This document shows positions 1 through 10,422 of a stretch of 38,707 nucleotides of DNA, one piece after another. Made by a program: the position numbers and the translations under genes. The DNA is from Comamonadaceae bacterium (GTDB lineage: Bacteria; Pseudomonadota; Gammaproteobacteria; Burkholderiales; Burkholderiaceae_C). Every line of letters begins with the position of its first letter. The stretch's first letter is position 1. The notes beneath the pieces were generated by a model, which searched no databases, was not told the origin of the DNA, and saw nothing but the letters and a program-made list of their open reading frames with translations. Location of the stretch: NCBI GenBank assembly GCA_011391745.1, contig JAABPX010000006.1, forward strand, positions 1-38,707, given 5' to 3'.

Positions 1-724
1 CAATGTCGCTGGTGATCAAGTCACCCGCAATTGGGATGACCGCAGTGTGCCGAATCGAACCCCCCGCGTAAATGGCGATGTCGGTGGTGCCCGCGCCAAT
101 GTCCACCAGCGCCACACCCAGCTCTTTCTCGTCTTGCGTGAGCACCGCATGACTCGATGCCACAGGGTTGAGCATCAACTGGTCAACCTCCAAACCACAG
201 CGTCGTACGCACTTGATGATGTTTTCAGCGGCACTTTGAGCGCCCGTGACGATGTGCACCTTGGCCTCCAAACGCAGGCCGCTCATGCCAATGGGCTCTT
301 TGACCTCGTGCCCATCAATCACAAATTCTTGCGCTTCAAGCAGCAGCAGGCGCTGGTCGGTGGAAATGTTGATGGCTTGGGCGGTTTCAATGACCCGGGC
401 CACATCGTTGGCGCTGACCTCGCGGTCTTTAATGGCGACCATGCCACTGGAGTTCATGCCACGGATGTGACTGCCGGTGATGCCGGTGTACACCCGGGCA
501 ATGCGGCAATCGGCCATCAACTCGGCCTCTTTGAGCGCTTGTTGAATGCTTTGCACGGTGGCGTCGATGTTGACCACCACGCCGCGCTTGAGTCCGTTGC
601 TGGGTGCCACGCCCATGCCTGCGAGCTTGAGTTCACCACTGGGCAAAACCTCGGCCACGACCACCATGATCTTGGACGTACCAATGTCGAGTCCCACCAC
701 CAAATCTTTGTATTCTTTGGCCAT
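1..724 (-). CDS. ftsA: Cell division protein FtsA (N-terminal part, runs off left edge)
   Basis: FtsA is the actin-like ATPase that tethers FtsZ filaments to the inner membrane and recruits later divisome proteins. The minus strand reads from ATG at 724 for about 241 codons and continues beyond base 1, so the C-terminal part, including the membrane-targeting helix, is not visible. The start reads MAKEYKDLVVGLDIGTSKI, with the phosphate-1 motif of the actin/Hsp70 fold. A second nucleotide-binding motif, VDIGAGTTDIAIY, lies near the left edge. The gene follows ftsQ after 7 bases, the standard ftsQ-ftsA order, and ftsZ would be expected next outside the window. Identification is secure; only the missing end is unknown. 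Confidence 0.96.
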   Translation of the reverse strand, partial: MAKEYKDLVVGLDIGTSKIMVVVAEVLPSGELKLAGMGVAPSNGLKRGVVVNIDATVQSIQQALKEAELMADCRIARVYTGITGSHIRGMNSSGMVAIKDREVSANDVARVIETAQAINISTDQRLLLLEAQEFVIDGHEVKEPIGMSGLRLEAKVHIVTGAQSAAENIIKCVRRCGLEVDQLMLNPVASSHAVLTQDEKELGVALVDIGAGTTDIAIYAGGSIRHTAVIPIAGDLITSDI

Positions 725-731
725 GTGTTGA

Positions 732-1529
732 TTACCTTGTGTTGGTCGGCTCTGCCGACGCTGGTGTGGAAAGTGTCGCCACGCCGCGCATGCCCAAGGC
801 ATAACCGTTGGGATAGCGCAAATCGACCGTCTGTAAGTCACCCGAATAGCGTTGGGTGACTTGGCTGACGGTCCGAATGAATTGCTGGCTCCTGGCGACC
901 AAGGCGTCGTGCTCGCCTCGACCCAGCTCAATGTGGGCGCCGTTGTCCAGCGTGGCTTGCCAATTGCCTCGCTCGGTCAACGCCAAGCGCTCCAAGCCAA
1001 AACCCAAGTACTGGTACTGCGGCGACAGGTCATTGAACAAACGCAGCGCGGCGGTGGCGCTGTTGGCGGGGCCAGCCAACACCGGCAGGTTGTCGGTGTC
1101 GTCGGGATTGGCCTCAAACACCTCACCCCAGGTGTTGACCAGTTGGCCTGAACCTTCGGTTTGCCACCAAGCCACGGCCTCGTGCTCTTGCAGCGTGATG
1201 CGCAGCCGGTTGGGGAATTCGCGCTGCACCACCGCTTGGCGAACCCAAGGCACCGATTCAAACAACTCGCGCGTTCGCGCCAAGTCCAAGGTCATGAAAC
1301 TGCTGCCCAACTCAGCACGCATGGGCGTAAGCACTTGGGAGCGTAAGGTGATCGCGCTTTGATGACCGACATCGCCCACCACCACCATGGACCGCACCGC
1401 CCACACGGGGTGGTTCAAGGCCCAACGCGCCACGGCCAACAAGACAAGCACGGCCAACACACCGATCAACGACCGGGTGGCCAAGCGCATGAGCTTGATG
1501 TCTAGGGGCAAGGGCGTGGCGCTGGTCAT
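732..1529 (-). CDS. ftsQ: Cell division protein FtsQ
   Basis: FtsQ is a bitopic inner-membrane divisome protein that binds FtsL and FtsB through its periplasmic domain. The 265-residue product has a short cytoplasmic N-terminus, one membrane segment at about residues 17-37, a POTRA domain (starting near [12 protein letters not shown] and running through the [19 protein letters not shown] region) and a FtsQ-type C-terminal domain. The ATG at 1529 was chosen because it overlaps the ddl stop by 4 bases (ATGA), like most junctions in this cluster. A longer reading frame upstream lies inside ddl. The seven-base gap to ftsA suggests coupled expression. Length and domain order are normal for the family. 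Confidence 0.95.
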   Translation of the reverse strand: MTSATPLPLDIKLMRLATRSLIGVLAVLVLLAVARWALNHPVWAVRSMVVVGDVGHQSAITLRSQVLTPMRAELGSSFMTLDLARTRELFESVPWVRQAVVQREFPNRLRITLQEHEAVAWWQTEGSGQLVNTWGEVFEANPDDTDNLPVLAGPANSATAALRLFNDLSPQYQYLGFGLERLALTERGNWQATLDNGAHIELGRGEHDALVARSQQFIRTVSQVTQRYSGDLQTVDLRYPNGYALGMRGVATLSTPASAEPTNTR

Positions 1530-2500
1530 GTTCGGGGTTTCACCGGGTTGTCCAGGCTGGCACTGGCCAGCAACTGCAAGCACAAAGCCTCGTACGACAC
1601 GCCCACCGCACGGGCCGACATCGGCACCAGGGAATGGCTGGTCATGCCGGGTGAGGTGTTGATTTCCAACAAATACGGGGCACGCGTGGCTTGGTCAATC
1701 ATCACGTCGGCTCTGGCCCAGCCGCGACAATCCAAGGCTTTAAAGGCCTTGAGCACCAGCGCTTGAATGTTCGCCTCTTCGGTGACGGGCAAGCCCGAAG
1801 GCACAAGGTATTGCGTGTCGTCGGTGAAGTATTTGTTTTGGTAGTCGTAATTGCCACCGGGCGCGACGATGCGAATGACGGGCAGAGCCCTCGCCTCGTC
1901 GCCCGAACCCAAGACGGGGCAAGTGACCTCATCGCCCGCGATGAACTGCTCGCACATCACGCGCGGGTCTTGCGCCTGCGCCAACGCAAAGGCCGCCTCA
2001 CACTGATCGATGTGGGTGACCTTGGTCAAGCCAATGGTTGAGCCTTCACGCACCGGCTTGATGATCATGGGGCTGCCCAAGGCGGTGAACGCGACGCGGG
2101 TCTCTTGCACCGTTTGAACGTGACGCCACAAGGGCGTCGGCAAACCTTCGGCGAGCCAGATGCGTTTGGTCATGAGTTTGTCCATCGCCACTGCTGAGGC
2201 CATGACCCCTGGGCCGGTGTAGGGGATGCCCAACAACTCCAACGCGCCTTGCACCGTGCCGTCTTCGCCAAATCGCCCGTGCAAAGCGATAAAACAGCGC
2301 TGCACACCCTGTTCGCCCAAGGCCTCAAGGCTTTGCTCGGCGGGGTCGAAGGCGTGGGCATCCACGCCCTGCGAGCGCAATGCCGCCAAGACACCGCGAC
2401 CGGACATCAGGGACACTTCACGCTCCGCCGAGCGCCCGCCCAGCAGAACAGCCACTTTGCCGAGGGCGTTCACATCCGTGAAAGGTGGGTGTTGGTTCAT
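1526..2500 (-). CDS. ddl: D-alanine--D-alanine ligase
   Basis: Ddl joins two D-alanines using ATP in the cytoplasm, supplying the dipeptide that MurF adds to the peptidoglycan precursor. The product has 324 residues and shows the ATP-grasp layout. The N-terminal motif [20 protein letters not shown] is characteristic, followed by an [14 protein letters not shown] substrate-binding segment, the [13 protein letters not shown] loop and the C-terminal [17 protein letters not shown] metal and nucleotide site. The start ATG at 2500 overlaps the murC stop by 4 bases; an upstream in-frame ATG at 2575 would sit inside murC and is less likely. Its place between murC and ftsQ is the usual DdlB position. 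Length is typical. Confidence 0.97.
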   Translation of the reverse strand: MNQHPPFTDVNALGKVAVLLGGRSAEREVSLMSGRGVLAALRSQGVDAHAFDPAEQSLEALGEQGVQRCFIALHGRFGEDGTVQGALELLGIPYTGPGVMASAVAMDKLMTKRIWLAEGLPTPLWRHVQTVQETRVAFTALGSPMIIKPVREGSTIGLTKVTHIDQCEAAFALAQAQDPRVMCEQFIAGDEVTCPVLGSGDEARALPVIRIVAPGGNYDYQNKYFTDDTQYLVPSGLPVTEEANIQALVLKAFKALDCRGWARADVMIDQATRAPYLLEINTSPGMTSHSLVPMSARAVGVSYEALCLQLLASASLDNPVKPRT

Positions 2501-3912
2501 GATTGGACTCCTGTGGCGCACGTCAACGCCATCACTTGCGCGGCCACCGTACCGATGGAACCCGCGCCCATGCACAGCACCACATCGCCGTCACGGGCGT
2601 TGCGCACAATGGCCGAGGCCATGTCGTCGATGTCGTCCACAAACACCGGCTCGACTTGGCCGGCCACCCGCATGGCGCGGGCCAAGGAACGGCCATCGGC
2701 CGCCACCAAGGGGGCTTCGCCTGCGGCGTAGACCTCGGCGAGCAAAATCGCATCGGCTTGGCCCATGACCTTGATGAAGTCTTCAAAACAATCGCGGGTG
2801 CGGCTGTAACGGTGGGGTTGAAAGGCCAGCACCAAACGTCGCCCGGGAAACGCGCCTCGAGCGGCCGCCATCGTGGCGGCCATCTCGACGGGGTGATGGC
2901 CGTAGTCGTCGACCACCGTGCACACCCCCCCTTGGGGCAAGGTCGCCTCACCATAGCGTTGGAAGCGACGGCCCACACCCTTGAAATGGGCCAAGGCCTG
3001 CAAGACCGCGGCATCGTCCACGCCCAACTCCACCGCCACACCAATGGCGGCCAGAGCGTTGAGCACGTTGTGAACACCCGGTAAGTTCAACACCACCGAC
3101 AGTGGCGGCAGTTCGACACCGTTTTTGCGCAACACCGTGAAATGCATTTGGCCGTCCACCGCACGCACATCCACGGCACGAATTTGGGCATCAACCGACA
3201 AACCGTAGCTGGTGATGGGGCGTGCGATTTGGGGCAGCAACGTGCGTACGGCGGGGTCATCGACACACACCACCGCAGCACCGTAAAACGGCATGTGGTG
3301 CAAAAAGTCAACAAAGGCTTGCTTTAAGCGACCAAAGTCGTGGCCGTAGGTGTCCATGTGGTCGGCGTCGATGTTGGTCACCACCGCCATGACCGGCAAG
3401 AGGTTGAGAAACGAGGCATCCGACTCGTCGGCCTCGACCACGATGTAGTCCCCCGAACCCAACTGGGCATTGACGCCAGCGCTGTTGAGCTTGCCACCGA
3501 TCACAAACGTGGGATCGAGGTTGGCGGCGGCCAGCACGCTGGCGACCAAACTGGTGGTGGTGGTTTTTCCGTGGGTGCCCGCGATGGCAATGCCCTTCTT
3601 CATTCGCATGAGTTCGGCCAGCATCACCGCACGCGGCACCACCGGCAGCAGCTTGGCGTGGGCGGCCACCACCTCGGGGTTGTCGTCTTTGACGGCGGTG
3701 GACGTGACGATGGCATCGGCACCATCGATGTGACTGGCTTGATGCCCCACATGCACACGTGCGCCCAATTGGGCCAAGCGTCGGGTGGCCGCGTTGTCCC
3801 CCAAATCGCTGCCGGAGATGGCGTAGCCTTGGTTGAGCAGCACTTCAGCGATGCCGCTCATGCCGGCCCCACCGATGCCCACAAAATGAATATGACGGAT
3901 GGCGTGTTTCAT
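2497..3912 (-). CDS. murC: UDP-N-acetylmuramate--L-alanine ligase
   Basis: MurC adds L-alanine to UDP-N-acetylmuramate, the first amino acid of the peptidoglycan stem peptide. The 471-residue product begins with the Rossmann-like UDP-binding motif [17 protein letters not shown], then has the Mur ligase P-loop GTHGKTTTT at about residues 112-120. Further conserved segments are [10 protein letters not shown], the [11 protein letters not shown] region and the C-terminal DDYGHHPVE and FQPHRYSRT motifs. The ATG at 3912 overlaps the murG stop by 4 bases. MurC, MurD, MurE and MurF are all present here, so the cytoplasmic ligase pathway is complete in this window. Length is normal. Confidence 0.98.
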   Translation of the reverse strand: MKHAIRHIHFVGIGGAGMSGIAEVLLNQGYAISGSDLGDNAATRRLAQLGARVHVGHQASHIDGADAIVTSTAVKDDNPEVVAAHAKLLPVVPRAVMLAELMRMKKGIAIAGTHGKTTTTSLVASVLAAANLDPTFVIGGKLNSAGVNAQLGSGDYIVVEADESDASFLNLLPVMAVVTNIDADHMDTYGHDFGRLKQAFVDFLHHMPFYGAAVVCVDDPAVRTLLPQIARPITSYGLSVDAQIRAVDVRAVDGQMHFTVLRKNGVELPPLSVVLNLPGVHNVLNALAAIGVAVELGVDDAAVLQALAHFKGVGRRFQRYGEATLPQGGVCTVVDDYGHHPVEMAATMAAARGAFPGRRLVLAFQPHRYSRTRDCFEDFIKVMGQADAILLAEVYAAGEAPLVAADGRSLARAMRVAGQVEPVFVDDIDDMASAIVRNARDGDVVLCMGAGSIGTVAAQVMALTCATGVQS

Positions 3913-4985
3913 GGCTTATGGCTTGTGGTTAATGCGTTGCAAGCGTCCACGATGGCCGCAACGGCTTGGGTTTGTGCTTTGAGTTGCGCCTGCTGCGCCA
4001 TGTGTTGGAGTGCCGAGCGTTGGACCTTGCGCAAGGTTTGAGCCACGCGCTCGGGCGTGAATTCGTTTTGTGCGGTCATCCATGCTCCGCCCGACTGGGA
4101 CAGGAATTCGGCGTTGTGGCGTTGGTGGTCGTCGACGGCGTGTGGAAAGGGCACAAACCACGCCGCCGCACCAATGGCCGCCACCTCGGTCACGGTACTG
4201 GCCCCCGAGCGTGCGATGACCAAATCGGCATCCGCCAAGGCCTGCGCCATGTCTTGAATAAACGGCACGGTCTGGGCCTGCACGCCCGCTTGTGCGTAGT
4301 GCGCTTGGAGAGCGGCGATTTGCGACTCGCCGCTTTGATGCACCACCAGCGGACGCTCGTCGTTGGGCAACAGGGCCAAAGCTTGGGGCACGGTTTGGTT
4401 GAGCGCTTGTGCGCCCAAACTACCGCCCACCACCAACACGCGCAAGGGTCCCCGACGGTCGGCCCAACGCTGCGCTGGCGCGGCGTGCTGCAAAAATGCC
4501 GCCCGCAAGGGGTTGCCCACCCATTGGCCTTTGGGCAAGACGTTGGGGAATGCGGTGAACACACGATCGGCCACCACCGCCAAGCAGCGATTGGCCATGC
4601 CCGCCACCGAATTTTGTTCGTGCAAGATCAGGGGCTTGTCCAGCCAGACCGACATCAAGCCACCGGGGAAGGTGACGTAGCCACCAAAACCCAGCACCAC
4701 ATCGGGTTTGAGTTTGATCACGGCCGCTCGGGCTTGCCAAAATGCGCGCAACAGCCGCAAGGGCAACAAAGGCAAGGTCCACCAGCCTTTGCCGCGCACA
4801 CCACCAAACTCAATCGGCTCAACCACCAAGCCGTGGGGTTGAACCAAACGGTTTTCCATCCCCTTGGGTGTGCCCAACCAATACACGGTCCAGCCCTGTT
4901 CGCGCAAGGCCTCGGCGACGGCCAATCCCGGGAAAATATGCCCGCCCGTGCCAGCGGCCATGATCAAGGCAACACGCGGTTTCAT
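3909..4985 (-). CDS. murG: UDP-GlcNAc:lipid I GlcNAc transferase MurG
   Basis: MurG is the GT28 glycosyltransferase that converts lipid I to lipid II at the cytoplasmic face of the membrane. The product has 358 residues. Visible family motifs are [18 protein letters not shown] at residues 10-27, [24 protein letters not shown], and in the C-terminal nucleotide-sugar domain [13 protein letters not shown] and [14 protein letters not shown]. The ATG at 4985 overlaps the ftsW stop by 4 bases and starts directly at the conserved N-terminal strand. The open frame extends about 90 codons further upstream, but that part lies in ftsW and has no MurG character. Confidence 0.97.
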   Translation of the reverse strand: MKPRVALIMAAGTGGHIFPGLAVAEALREQGWTVYWLGTPKGMENRLVQPHGLVVEPIEFGGVRGKGWWTLPLLPLRLLRAFWQARAAVIKLKPDVVLGFGGYVTFPGGLMSVWLDKPLILHEQNSVAGMANRCLAVVADRVFTAFPNVLPKGQWVGNPLRAAFLQHAAPAQRWADRRGPLRVLVVGGSLGAQALNQTVPQALALLPNDERPLVVHQSGESQIAALQAHYAQAGVQAQTVPFIQDMAQALADADLVIARSGASTVTEVAAIGAAAWFVPFPHAVDDHQRHNAEFLSQSGGAWMTAQNEFTPERVAQTLRKVQRSALQHMAQQAQLKAQTQAVAAIVDACNALTTSHKP

Positions 4986-6247
4986 GTTCGAGCCCCCCGC
5001 ATTTTTTGCCGGTTTTCGAAGTCCACGCGCAACACAATCGCCAAGGCCACCAAATTGATCAGAATGGCCGATCCGCCGTAACTCATCAACGGCAAGGTCA
5101 GCCCTTTGGTGGGCAAAGCGCCCAAGTTCACCCCAATGTTGATGAAGGCTTGGAAGCCCACCCACAAGGCCACACCCTGAGCCAAGAGGCCTGCAAACAC
5201 CTGATCCAAAGCCACCGCCTGACGACCAATGTGCATGATGCGCCGCGTGAGCCACACAAACAAGCCAATGAGCGTGAGCACGCCCACCAAGCCAAACTCC
5301 TCACCAATCACCGCCAGCAAAAAGTCGGTGTGGGCCTCCGGCAACCAATGCAGCTTTTCCACACTGCCGCCCAAACCCACGCCAAAAATTTCTCCCCGAC
5401 CAAAGGCAATCAGGGCATGTGAGAGCTGGTATCCCTTGCCCAAGGCGTGGGCCTCATCCCAAGGGTCGAGGTAGGCAAAAATGCGCTCTCGACGCCAGTC
5501 GCTGAAGACGATCATCAACAAAAACGCCCCCACCAGCACCACGCTGATGAGCAAAAACATGCGCATGTTGACGCCCCCCAAAAACAAAATGCCCATGGCG
5601 ATGACCGCGATCACCATGAATGCACCCATGTCTGGTTCGGCCAACAACAAAATCCCCGTCAAACCCAGCGCCACCAACATCGGGGCCACCGCCCGACTAA
5701 AACTTTCCTTGACCTCCATTTTGCGCACCATGAAGTTGGCGGCGTAGAGCGCCACCGCCAGCTTGCCCAACTCCGAGGGCTGAAAATTCATGATGCCCAA
5801 GGAAATCCAACGCCGCGCGCCGTTGACACCAATGCCAATAAAGGGCAGCAACACCAAGGCCAACAAAAGCAAAGCGAACAAAAACAAATGGGGGGCGAAT
5901 TTTTCCCAAGTGCGAATCGGCACTTGGAAAGCCACCCACGCAGCCACCAAGCCCACCCCCATCGAAAAGCCATGCCGGAACACGAAGTGTGTGTGGCTGT
6001 AATTGGCGAATTTGGGGTTGTCGGGCAAAGCAATCGACGCCGAATAGACCATCACCAAACCCCACACCAACACAACGGCCACCACCGCCATCAGGGTTTG
6101 GTCAATTCCCGCCAAGCCCGCCGATGCGCGGCTGCGCTCGGTATACCCCCAATGGGCCGACCCCAAAGGCAAGCCATCCGCGGCGGGGCGTGCCGCGCCA
6201 ACCGCTGCACGCAGTGATTGCCCCCAACGCTTGAGGCTGGCCATCAT
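4982..6247 (-). CDS. ftsW: Peptidoglycan glycosyltransferase FtsW
   Basis: FtsW is the SEDS-family polymerase that, with FtsI, makes septal peptidoglycan from lipid II. The 421-residue product is a polytopic membrane protein with about ten hydrophobic segments after a roughly 60-residue cytoplasmic N-terminus. Family motifs visible are [18 protein letters not shown], the [10 protein letters not shown] segment, a large periplasmic loop containing [16 protein letters not shown], and the C-terminal [15 protein letters not shown]. Two tandem ATGs occur at 6247 and 6244. The first is chosen because it gives the 4-base overlap with the murD stop seen across the operon. It is separated from ftsI by five Mur genes but belongs to the same unit. 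Confidence 0.96.
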   Translation of the reverse strand: MMASLKRWGQSLRAAVGAARPAADGLPLGSAHWGYTERSRASAGLAGIDQTLMAVVAVVLVWGLVMVYSASIALPDNPKFANYSHTHFVFRHGFSMGVGLVAAWVAFQVPIRTWEKFAPHLFLFALLLLALVLLPFIGIGVNGARRWISLGIMNFQPSELGKLAVALYAANFMVRKMEVKESFSRAVAPMLVALGLTGILLLAEPDMGAFMVIAVIAMGILFLGGVNMRMFLLISVVLVGAFLLMIVFSDWRRERIFAYLDPWDEAHALGKGYQLSHALIAFGRGEIFGVGLGGSVEKLHWLPEAHTDFLLAVIGEEFGLVGVLTLIGLFVWLTRRIMHIGRQAVALDQVFAGLLAQGVALWVGFQAFINIGVNLGALPTKGLTLPLMSYGGSAILINLVALAIVLRVDFENRQKMRGART

Positions 6248-7821
6248 GGTGCGGCCTCCAAGGTCGTGCCTGCCGCTTGGGCCAATTCGGCCACCGTTTG
6301 CATGAACACCGCGGCGCGGTGAGCGTAGTCGCGGAACATGTCCAAGCTCGCACAAGCCGGTGAAAGCAAGACCGCATCGCCGCTGTGCGCCTGCGCGGCG
6401 GCCCAGCGCACCGCTTCGGGCAGGTCGGGGGCGATCCAGGTGGGAACGTGTGCTTCGTTCAGGGCTTGGGCCACAGCGTCGTGCAGGCGCTGCGCATCAC
6501 GCCCCATGAACACCACGGCACGGGCGTTCTGCGCCAAGGCGCTGGCCAGGGGCGAGAAATCTTGCCCTTTGCCGTCGCCGCCAAGAATCACCACCAAGCG
6601 CTGGTCGGCCCCCAAACCCCGGACAGCGGCCAAGGTGGCCCCCACGTTGGTGCCTTTGCTGTCGTCCACATAAGACACGCCGTGAATGACCCCCACGCAT
6701 TCAACCCGGTGTGGCTCGCCACGGTAGTCGCGCAAACCATGCAACATGCGCCCCATCGGCTGGCCTGTGGAGGTGGCCAAGGCCAAGGCGGCCAAGGCAT
6801 TGGCCGCGTTGTGTCGCCCGCGTATGCGCAAGGCGTCGGCGGGCATGAGGCGCTGCAGGTAAACACCCGCGTCGCCGCCCGTGCCCCGGGTCTCATCCAA
6901 GGCTTGGGCTCGCACCAGCCAGTCCATGCCGTTGACGGTTTCAATGCCCCAATCGCCGGGCTGCGTGGGCACATCCAAGCCAAACGTGGCCCACGCCCGC
7001 TCTGGCTGTTGGCGCAAACGACCCGCCACTTTGACCGACACCATGGGCGGCGCCATGCGCATGACCTCCGGGTCGTCGCGGTTGAGCACCATCAAAGCAT
7101 TCGCCCCAAACACATGGGACTTCGCTTGGGCGTAGGCGGCCATGCTGCCGTGCCAATCCAGATGGTCCTCGCTGAGGTTGAGCACCGTGGCGGCGGTGGG
7201 GATGCCGCGCCACACTGGGCTGACCGCATCGAGTTGAAAGCTGGACAACTCCAAGACCCAAACCGCTGGCCAATGCACCGCAAGGCCGACCTGCTGCTCT
7301 GCCGCCAGGTCCAAGGCTTGGCTGAGCACATCGAGCAGGTTCGGCCCAATGTTGCCAGCCACCGCCACACGCGTGTCCGTCTGGGCCAAGAGGTGGGCCG
7401 TTAATGCGGTGACGGTGGTCTTGCCGTTGGTGCCGGTGATGGCCAAGACCTGAGGCTCAACACAAGATGGGTCTTGGCTCGACAACGCGCGCAGGGCATG
7501 GGCAAACACATCGAGCTCACCCCAAACGGGCACCCCATGGGCCAGTGCCCATTCGCGAACCACCGCCCAATCGTGGGGTGCCAAGCCTGGGCTGCGCAAG
7601 ACGTGGGTCCAAGCCTTGCCCTCGGTCAAGCGGGCATCCAAGCGGCCACCCACAAACGCCACACACGGGCATTGGGCTTGCAAGGCCGCCAACTGCGGCG
7701 GTTGCTCACGCGTGTCGGCCACCGTCACTTGAGCGCCGTGGCGCACACACCAGCGGGCCATGGCCAAGCCTGAGGCCCCCAGCCCCAGCACCAAAACAGA
7801 GGTGTCGCGCCAATCGTTCAT
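6244..7821 (-). CDS. murD: UDP-N-acetylmuramoyl-L-alanine--D-glutamate ligase
   Basis: MurD adds D-glutamate to UDP-MurNAc-L-alanine. The product has 525 residues. It has an N-terminal UDP-binding domain ([17 protein letters not shown]), the P-loop [11 protein letters not shown] at about residues 128-138, the LELSSFQLD motif, [14 protein letters not shown], and the C-terminal [12 protein letters not shown] and [12 protein letters not shown] motifs. It is clearly longer than the roughly 440-residue E. coli enzyme. The extra length sits in surface insertions, notably after the P-loop and in the central domain around the [12 protein letters not shown] segment. The start at 7821 overlaps the mraY stop by 4 bases. 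Confidence 0.96.
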   Translation of the reverse strand: MNDWRDTSVLVLGLGASGLAMARWCVRHGAQVTVADTREQPPQLAALQAQCPCVAFVGGRLDARLTEGKAWTHVLRSPGLAPHDWAVVREWALAHGVPVWGELDVFAHALRALSSQDPSCVEPQVLAITGTNGKTTVTALTAHLLAQTDTRVAVAGNIGPNLLDVLSQALDLAAEQQVGLAVHWPAVWVLELSSFQLDAVSPVWRGIPTAATVLNLSEDHLDWHGSMAAYAQAKSHVFGANALMVLNRDDPEVMRMAPPMVSVKVAGRLRQQPERAWATFGLDVPTQPGDWGIETVNGMDWLVRAQALDETRGTGGDAGVYLQRLMPADALRIRGRHNAANALAALALATSTGQPMGRMLHGLRDYRGEPHRVECVGVIHGVSYVDDSKGTNVGATLAAVRGLGADQRLVVILGGDGKGQDFSPLASALAQNARAVVFMGRDAQRLHDAVAQALNEAHVPTWIAPDLPEAVRWAAAQAHSGDAVLLSPACASLDMFRDYAHRAAVFMQTVAELAQAAGTTLEAAP

Positions 7822-8996
7822 CGCAGTTTTAAGGTGGACAAACCCACCAAACACAAGAGCATGGTGATGATCCAAAAGCGGACCACCACCTGCGTTTCTT
7901 TCCAACCTTTTTTCTCAAAGTGGTGGTGCAGCGGTGCCATTTGGAACAAACGCCGACCCTGGCCAAAGCGCCGTTTGGTGTACTTGAACCAAGTCACCTG
8001 CAACATCACCGAAAGCGCCTCAACCACAAAAATGCCACCCATGATGGCCAACACAATTTCTTGTCGCACAATGACCGCGACCGTGCCCAACGCACCGCCC
8101 AAAGCCAAAGCCCCCACATCGCCCATAAAGACCTGCGCAGGGTGCGCGTTGAACCACAAAAACGCCAAGCCTGCGCCCGCCATGGCGGCACAAAAAATCA
8201 AGACCTCACCCGTGCCGGGAATGTGTGGCAAAAACAAATACCGAGAAAACACCGCGCTGCCCGTGGCATAGGCGAACACACCCAAGGCTGACCCCACCAT
8301 CACCACCGGCATGATGGCCAAACCGTCCAAACCATCCGTGAGGTTGACCGCATTGCTCGCACCCACAATGACCAAATAGGTCAAGACCACAAACCCCAGC
8401 ACACCCAGGGGGTAGGAAATTTCCTTAAAAAACGGCACCAACAAACCGGCCTGCGGCGGCAAATCCAAGGTGAAGCCAGAAGCCACCCAATCGGTGAACA
8501 ACGCCCACACGGCTTGGTTGCTGGTGCCTGAAATGCTGAACAGCAGGTAGAAGGCCGCAAACAAACCAATGAGCGACTGCCAGAAGAATTTTTCGCGCGA
8601 ACGCATGCCCTCTGGGTCTTTGCGCACCACCTTGCGCCAGTCGTCCACCCAACCAATGGCGCCAAAACCCAGCGTCACCACCAACACAATCCACACAAAG
8701 CGGTTGGAGAGGTCAAACCACAAAAAGGTCGAGACCGCGATCGAGAACAAGATCAGCACACCGCCCATGGTGGGGGTGCCGCCCTTGCTCAAGTGGGTTT
8801 GCATGGCGTACTCACGGATCGGTTGGCCAATTTTGAGGGCGGCCAAGCGGCGGATGAAGTAAGGCCCTGCGACCAAACCCAGCAACAACGCGGTCATCGC
8901 CGCCATCACCGCACGAAAGGTGATGTACTGAAAGACGCGCAAAAAGCCCCAATCGGGTGACAGGGTTTGCAGCCAACTGGCCAAACTAAGCAACAT
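7818..8996 (-). CDS. mraY: Phospho-N-acetylmuramoyl-pentapeptide transferase
   Basis: MraY transfers phospho-MurNAc-pentapeptide from UDP to undecaprenyl phosphate, making lipid I in the inner membrane. The 392-residue product has about ten membrane segments. Hallmarks are [13 protein letters not shown] in the first cytoplasmic loop, the aspartates of [33 protein letters not shown] and the C-terminal [15 protein letters not shown]. The start ATG at 8996 lies within the last codons of murF, an 11-base overlap and the only non-4-base overlap inside the ligase block. The C-terminus overlaps murD by 4 bases. Confidence 0.97.
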   Translation of the reverse strand: MLLSLASWLQTLSPDWGFLRVFQYITFRAVMAAMTALLLGLVAGPYFIRRLAALKIGQPIREYAMQTHLSKGGTPTMGGVLILFSIAVSTFLWFDLSNRFVWIVLVVTLGFGAIGWVDDWRKVVRKDPEGMRSREKFFWQSLIGLFAAFYLLFSISGTSNQAVWALFTDWVASGFTLDLPPQAGLLVPFFKEISYPLGVLGFVVLTYLVIVGASNAVNLTDGLDGLAIMPVVMVGSALGVFAYATGSAVFSRYLFLPHIPGTGEVLIFCAAMAGAGLAFLWFNAHPAQVFMGDVGALALGGALGTVAVIVRQEIVLAIMGGIFVVEALSVMLQVTWFKYTKRRFGQGRRLFQMAPLHHHFEKKGWKETQVVVRFWIITMLLCLVGLSTLKLR

Positions 8997-10422
8997 GGGG
9001 CGTCTCCGTGCTGATGTGCTGTGAGGGCAAGGCCATCAGGGCCTGAACAACGCGCTCCATGCGCATAAAACGAGAACCTTTGACCAACACACTTTGAGGC
9101 CCCGTGGCCTCTGGCGCGGTGCTGGCCAAGTGGGCCGCGAGTGTGTCCACGTCGCTCCAAAGTCTGGGCACGGTTTGTCCAAGGCGACTGAGTTCAGCGA
9201 CCGCCTGGACCATCCACGGGCCACTGACGTGTACATCGTTCAAACCGGCGGCTTGGGCATGGCGCAACACCTCCAAATGGAACGCCAAGCCTTGCTCACC
9301 CACCTCGCCCATGTCGCCCAACACCAAGCAGCGCGGCGCGGGCAACTCGGCGAGCACCCGAATGGCGGCGAGCACCGAATCGGGGTTGGCGTTGTAGGTG
9401 TCGTCCACCACGGTCACGGGTCCGCGTGGCAGCAAAAGCCCGAGTGCGCGCGAACGCCCACCCACTGGCTCAAACGCATCCAAACCGGCTTGCACATGCG
9501 CCAGCGACACCCCTGCAGCCAACGCACACGCGGCGGCGGCCAAGGCATTGCGAACGTTGTGTCGCCCGGCAACACGCAAAGCGATTGGCACCTGCCCCAT
9601 TGGGGTGACCAAGTGAAACGCCCAATGGTCGCCGAGCCAACGCACCTGCGTGGCGTGCACGTCGGCATCGGTTCGCTCGTCATCAAACACCCAGATGCGG
9701 CGTGCGCCACTCAAGTCGCGCCACAAGGCGGTGTAGGGATCGTGTGCCGGGAACACGGCCACACCGTCGGCGGGCAAGGTGGTCAGCACGACGCCGTTTT
9801 CTCGGGCCACGGCCTCAACCGTGCCCATGAATTCTTGGTGCTCGCGCTGCGCGTTGTTGACCAAGGCCACGGTGGGTTGTGCGATGGCACACAAGCGGGC
9901 CATTTCACCCGGGTGGTTCATGCCCAACTCCACCACCGACCGTCGGTGGTGCGAGCGCAAACGCAACACCGTCAAAGGCACCCCAATGTCGTTGTTCAAG
10001 TTGCCCTGGGTGGCGTGGGCTTGGTCGTGAGACACGGCACGCAACATCGCGGCAATCATTTGGGTCACGGTGGTTTTGCCGTTGCTGCCCGTGACCGCGA
10101 TCAACGGGCCATGCCATTGGGCCCGCCAAGCCTTGGCCAATTCACCCAAAGCCCAACGGCTGTCGGGCACCTCTGCGCCCGGCAAACCGCTGGCTTGAAC
10201 GCCGTGCTCAGCCAGCACCATGACCGCCCCTTGCGCGGCGGCTTGATCCAGAAATGTGTGGGCATCGAAGCGTTCACCCTTTAATGCCACGAACAAATCA
10301 CCCGGCTGCAAGGTGCGTGTGTCGGTGTGCACACGTTGCACCGGTGTTGACACGTCACCCACCAGCCGAACGCCGGGTAAGGCCTTCAACAGGGTCAACA
10401 GGTTCATGGCGGTGTGGCTCAT
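8986..10422 (-). CDS. murF: UDP-N-acetylmuramoyl-tripeptide--D-alanyl-D-alanine ligase
   Basis: MurF adds the D-alanyl-D-alanine made by Ddl to the UDP-MurNAc-tripeptide, finishing the cytoplasmic precursor. The 478-residue product carries [19 protein letters not shown] at the N-terminus, the P-loop [12 protein letters not shown] at about residues 110-121, the [13 protein letters not shown] segment, the [11 protein letters not shown] motif and the C-terminal [14 protein letters not shown] motif. The ATG at 10422 overlaps the murE stop by 4 bases. A second in-frame ATG five codons downstream (10407) is a possible alternative start, but the overlap pattern favours the first. Confidence 0.97.
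   Translation of the reverse strand: MSHTAMNLLTLLKALPGVRLVGDVSTPVQRVHTDTRTLQPGDLFVALKGERFDAHTFLDQAAAQGAVMVLAEHGVQASGLPGAEVPDSRWALGELAKAWRAQWHGPLIAVTGSNGKTTVTQMIAAMLRAVSHDQAHATQGNLNNDIGVPLTVLRLRSHHRRSVVELGMNHPGEMARLCAIAQPTVALVNNAQREHQEFMGTVEAVARENGVVLTTLPADGVAVFPAHDPYTALWRDLSGARRIWVFDDERTDADVHATQVRWLGDHWAFHLVTPMGQVPIALRVAGRHNVRNALAAAACALAAGVSLAHVQAGLDAFEPVGGRSRALGLLLPRGPVTVVDDTYNANPDSVLAAIRVLAELPAPRCLVLGDMGEVGEQGLAFHLEVLRHAQAAGLNDVHVSGPWMVQAVAELSRLGQTVPRLWSDVDTLAAHLASTAPEATGPQSVLVKGSRFMRMERVVQALMALPSQHISTETPHVA

Noticed and set aside
2503..5081. Long plus-strand open frames opposite murC and murG (for example 3340-4041 and 3966-5081)
   Set aside because: They lie wholly opposite well-supported Mur genes, have His/Gly/Gln-rich low-information products and match the third-position bias of the genes on the other strand.
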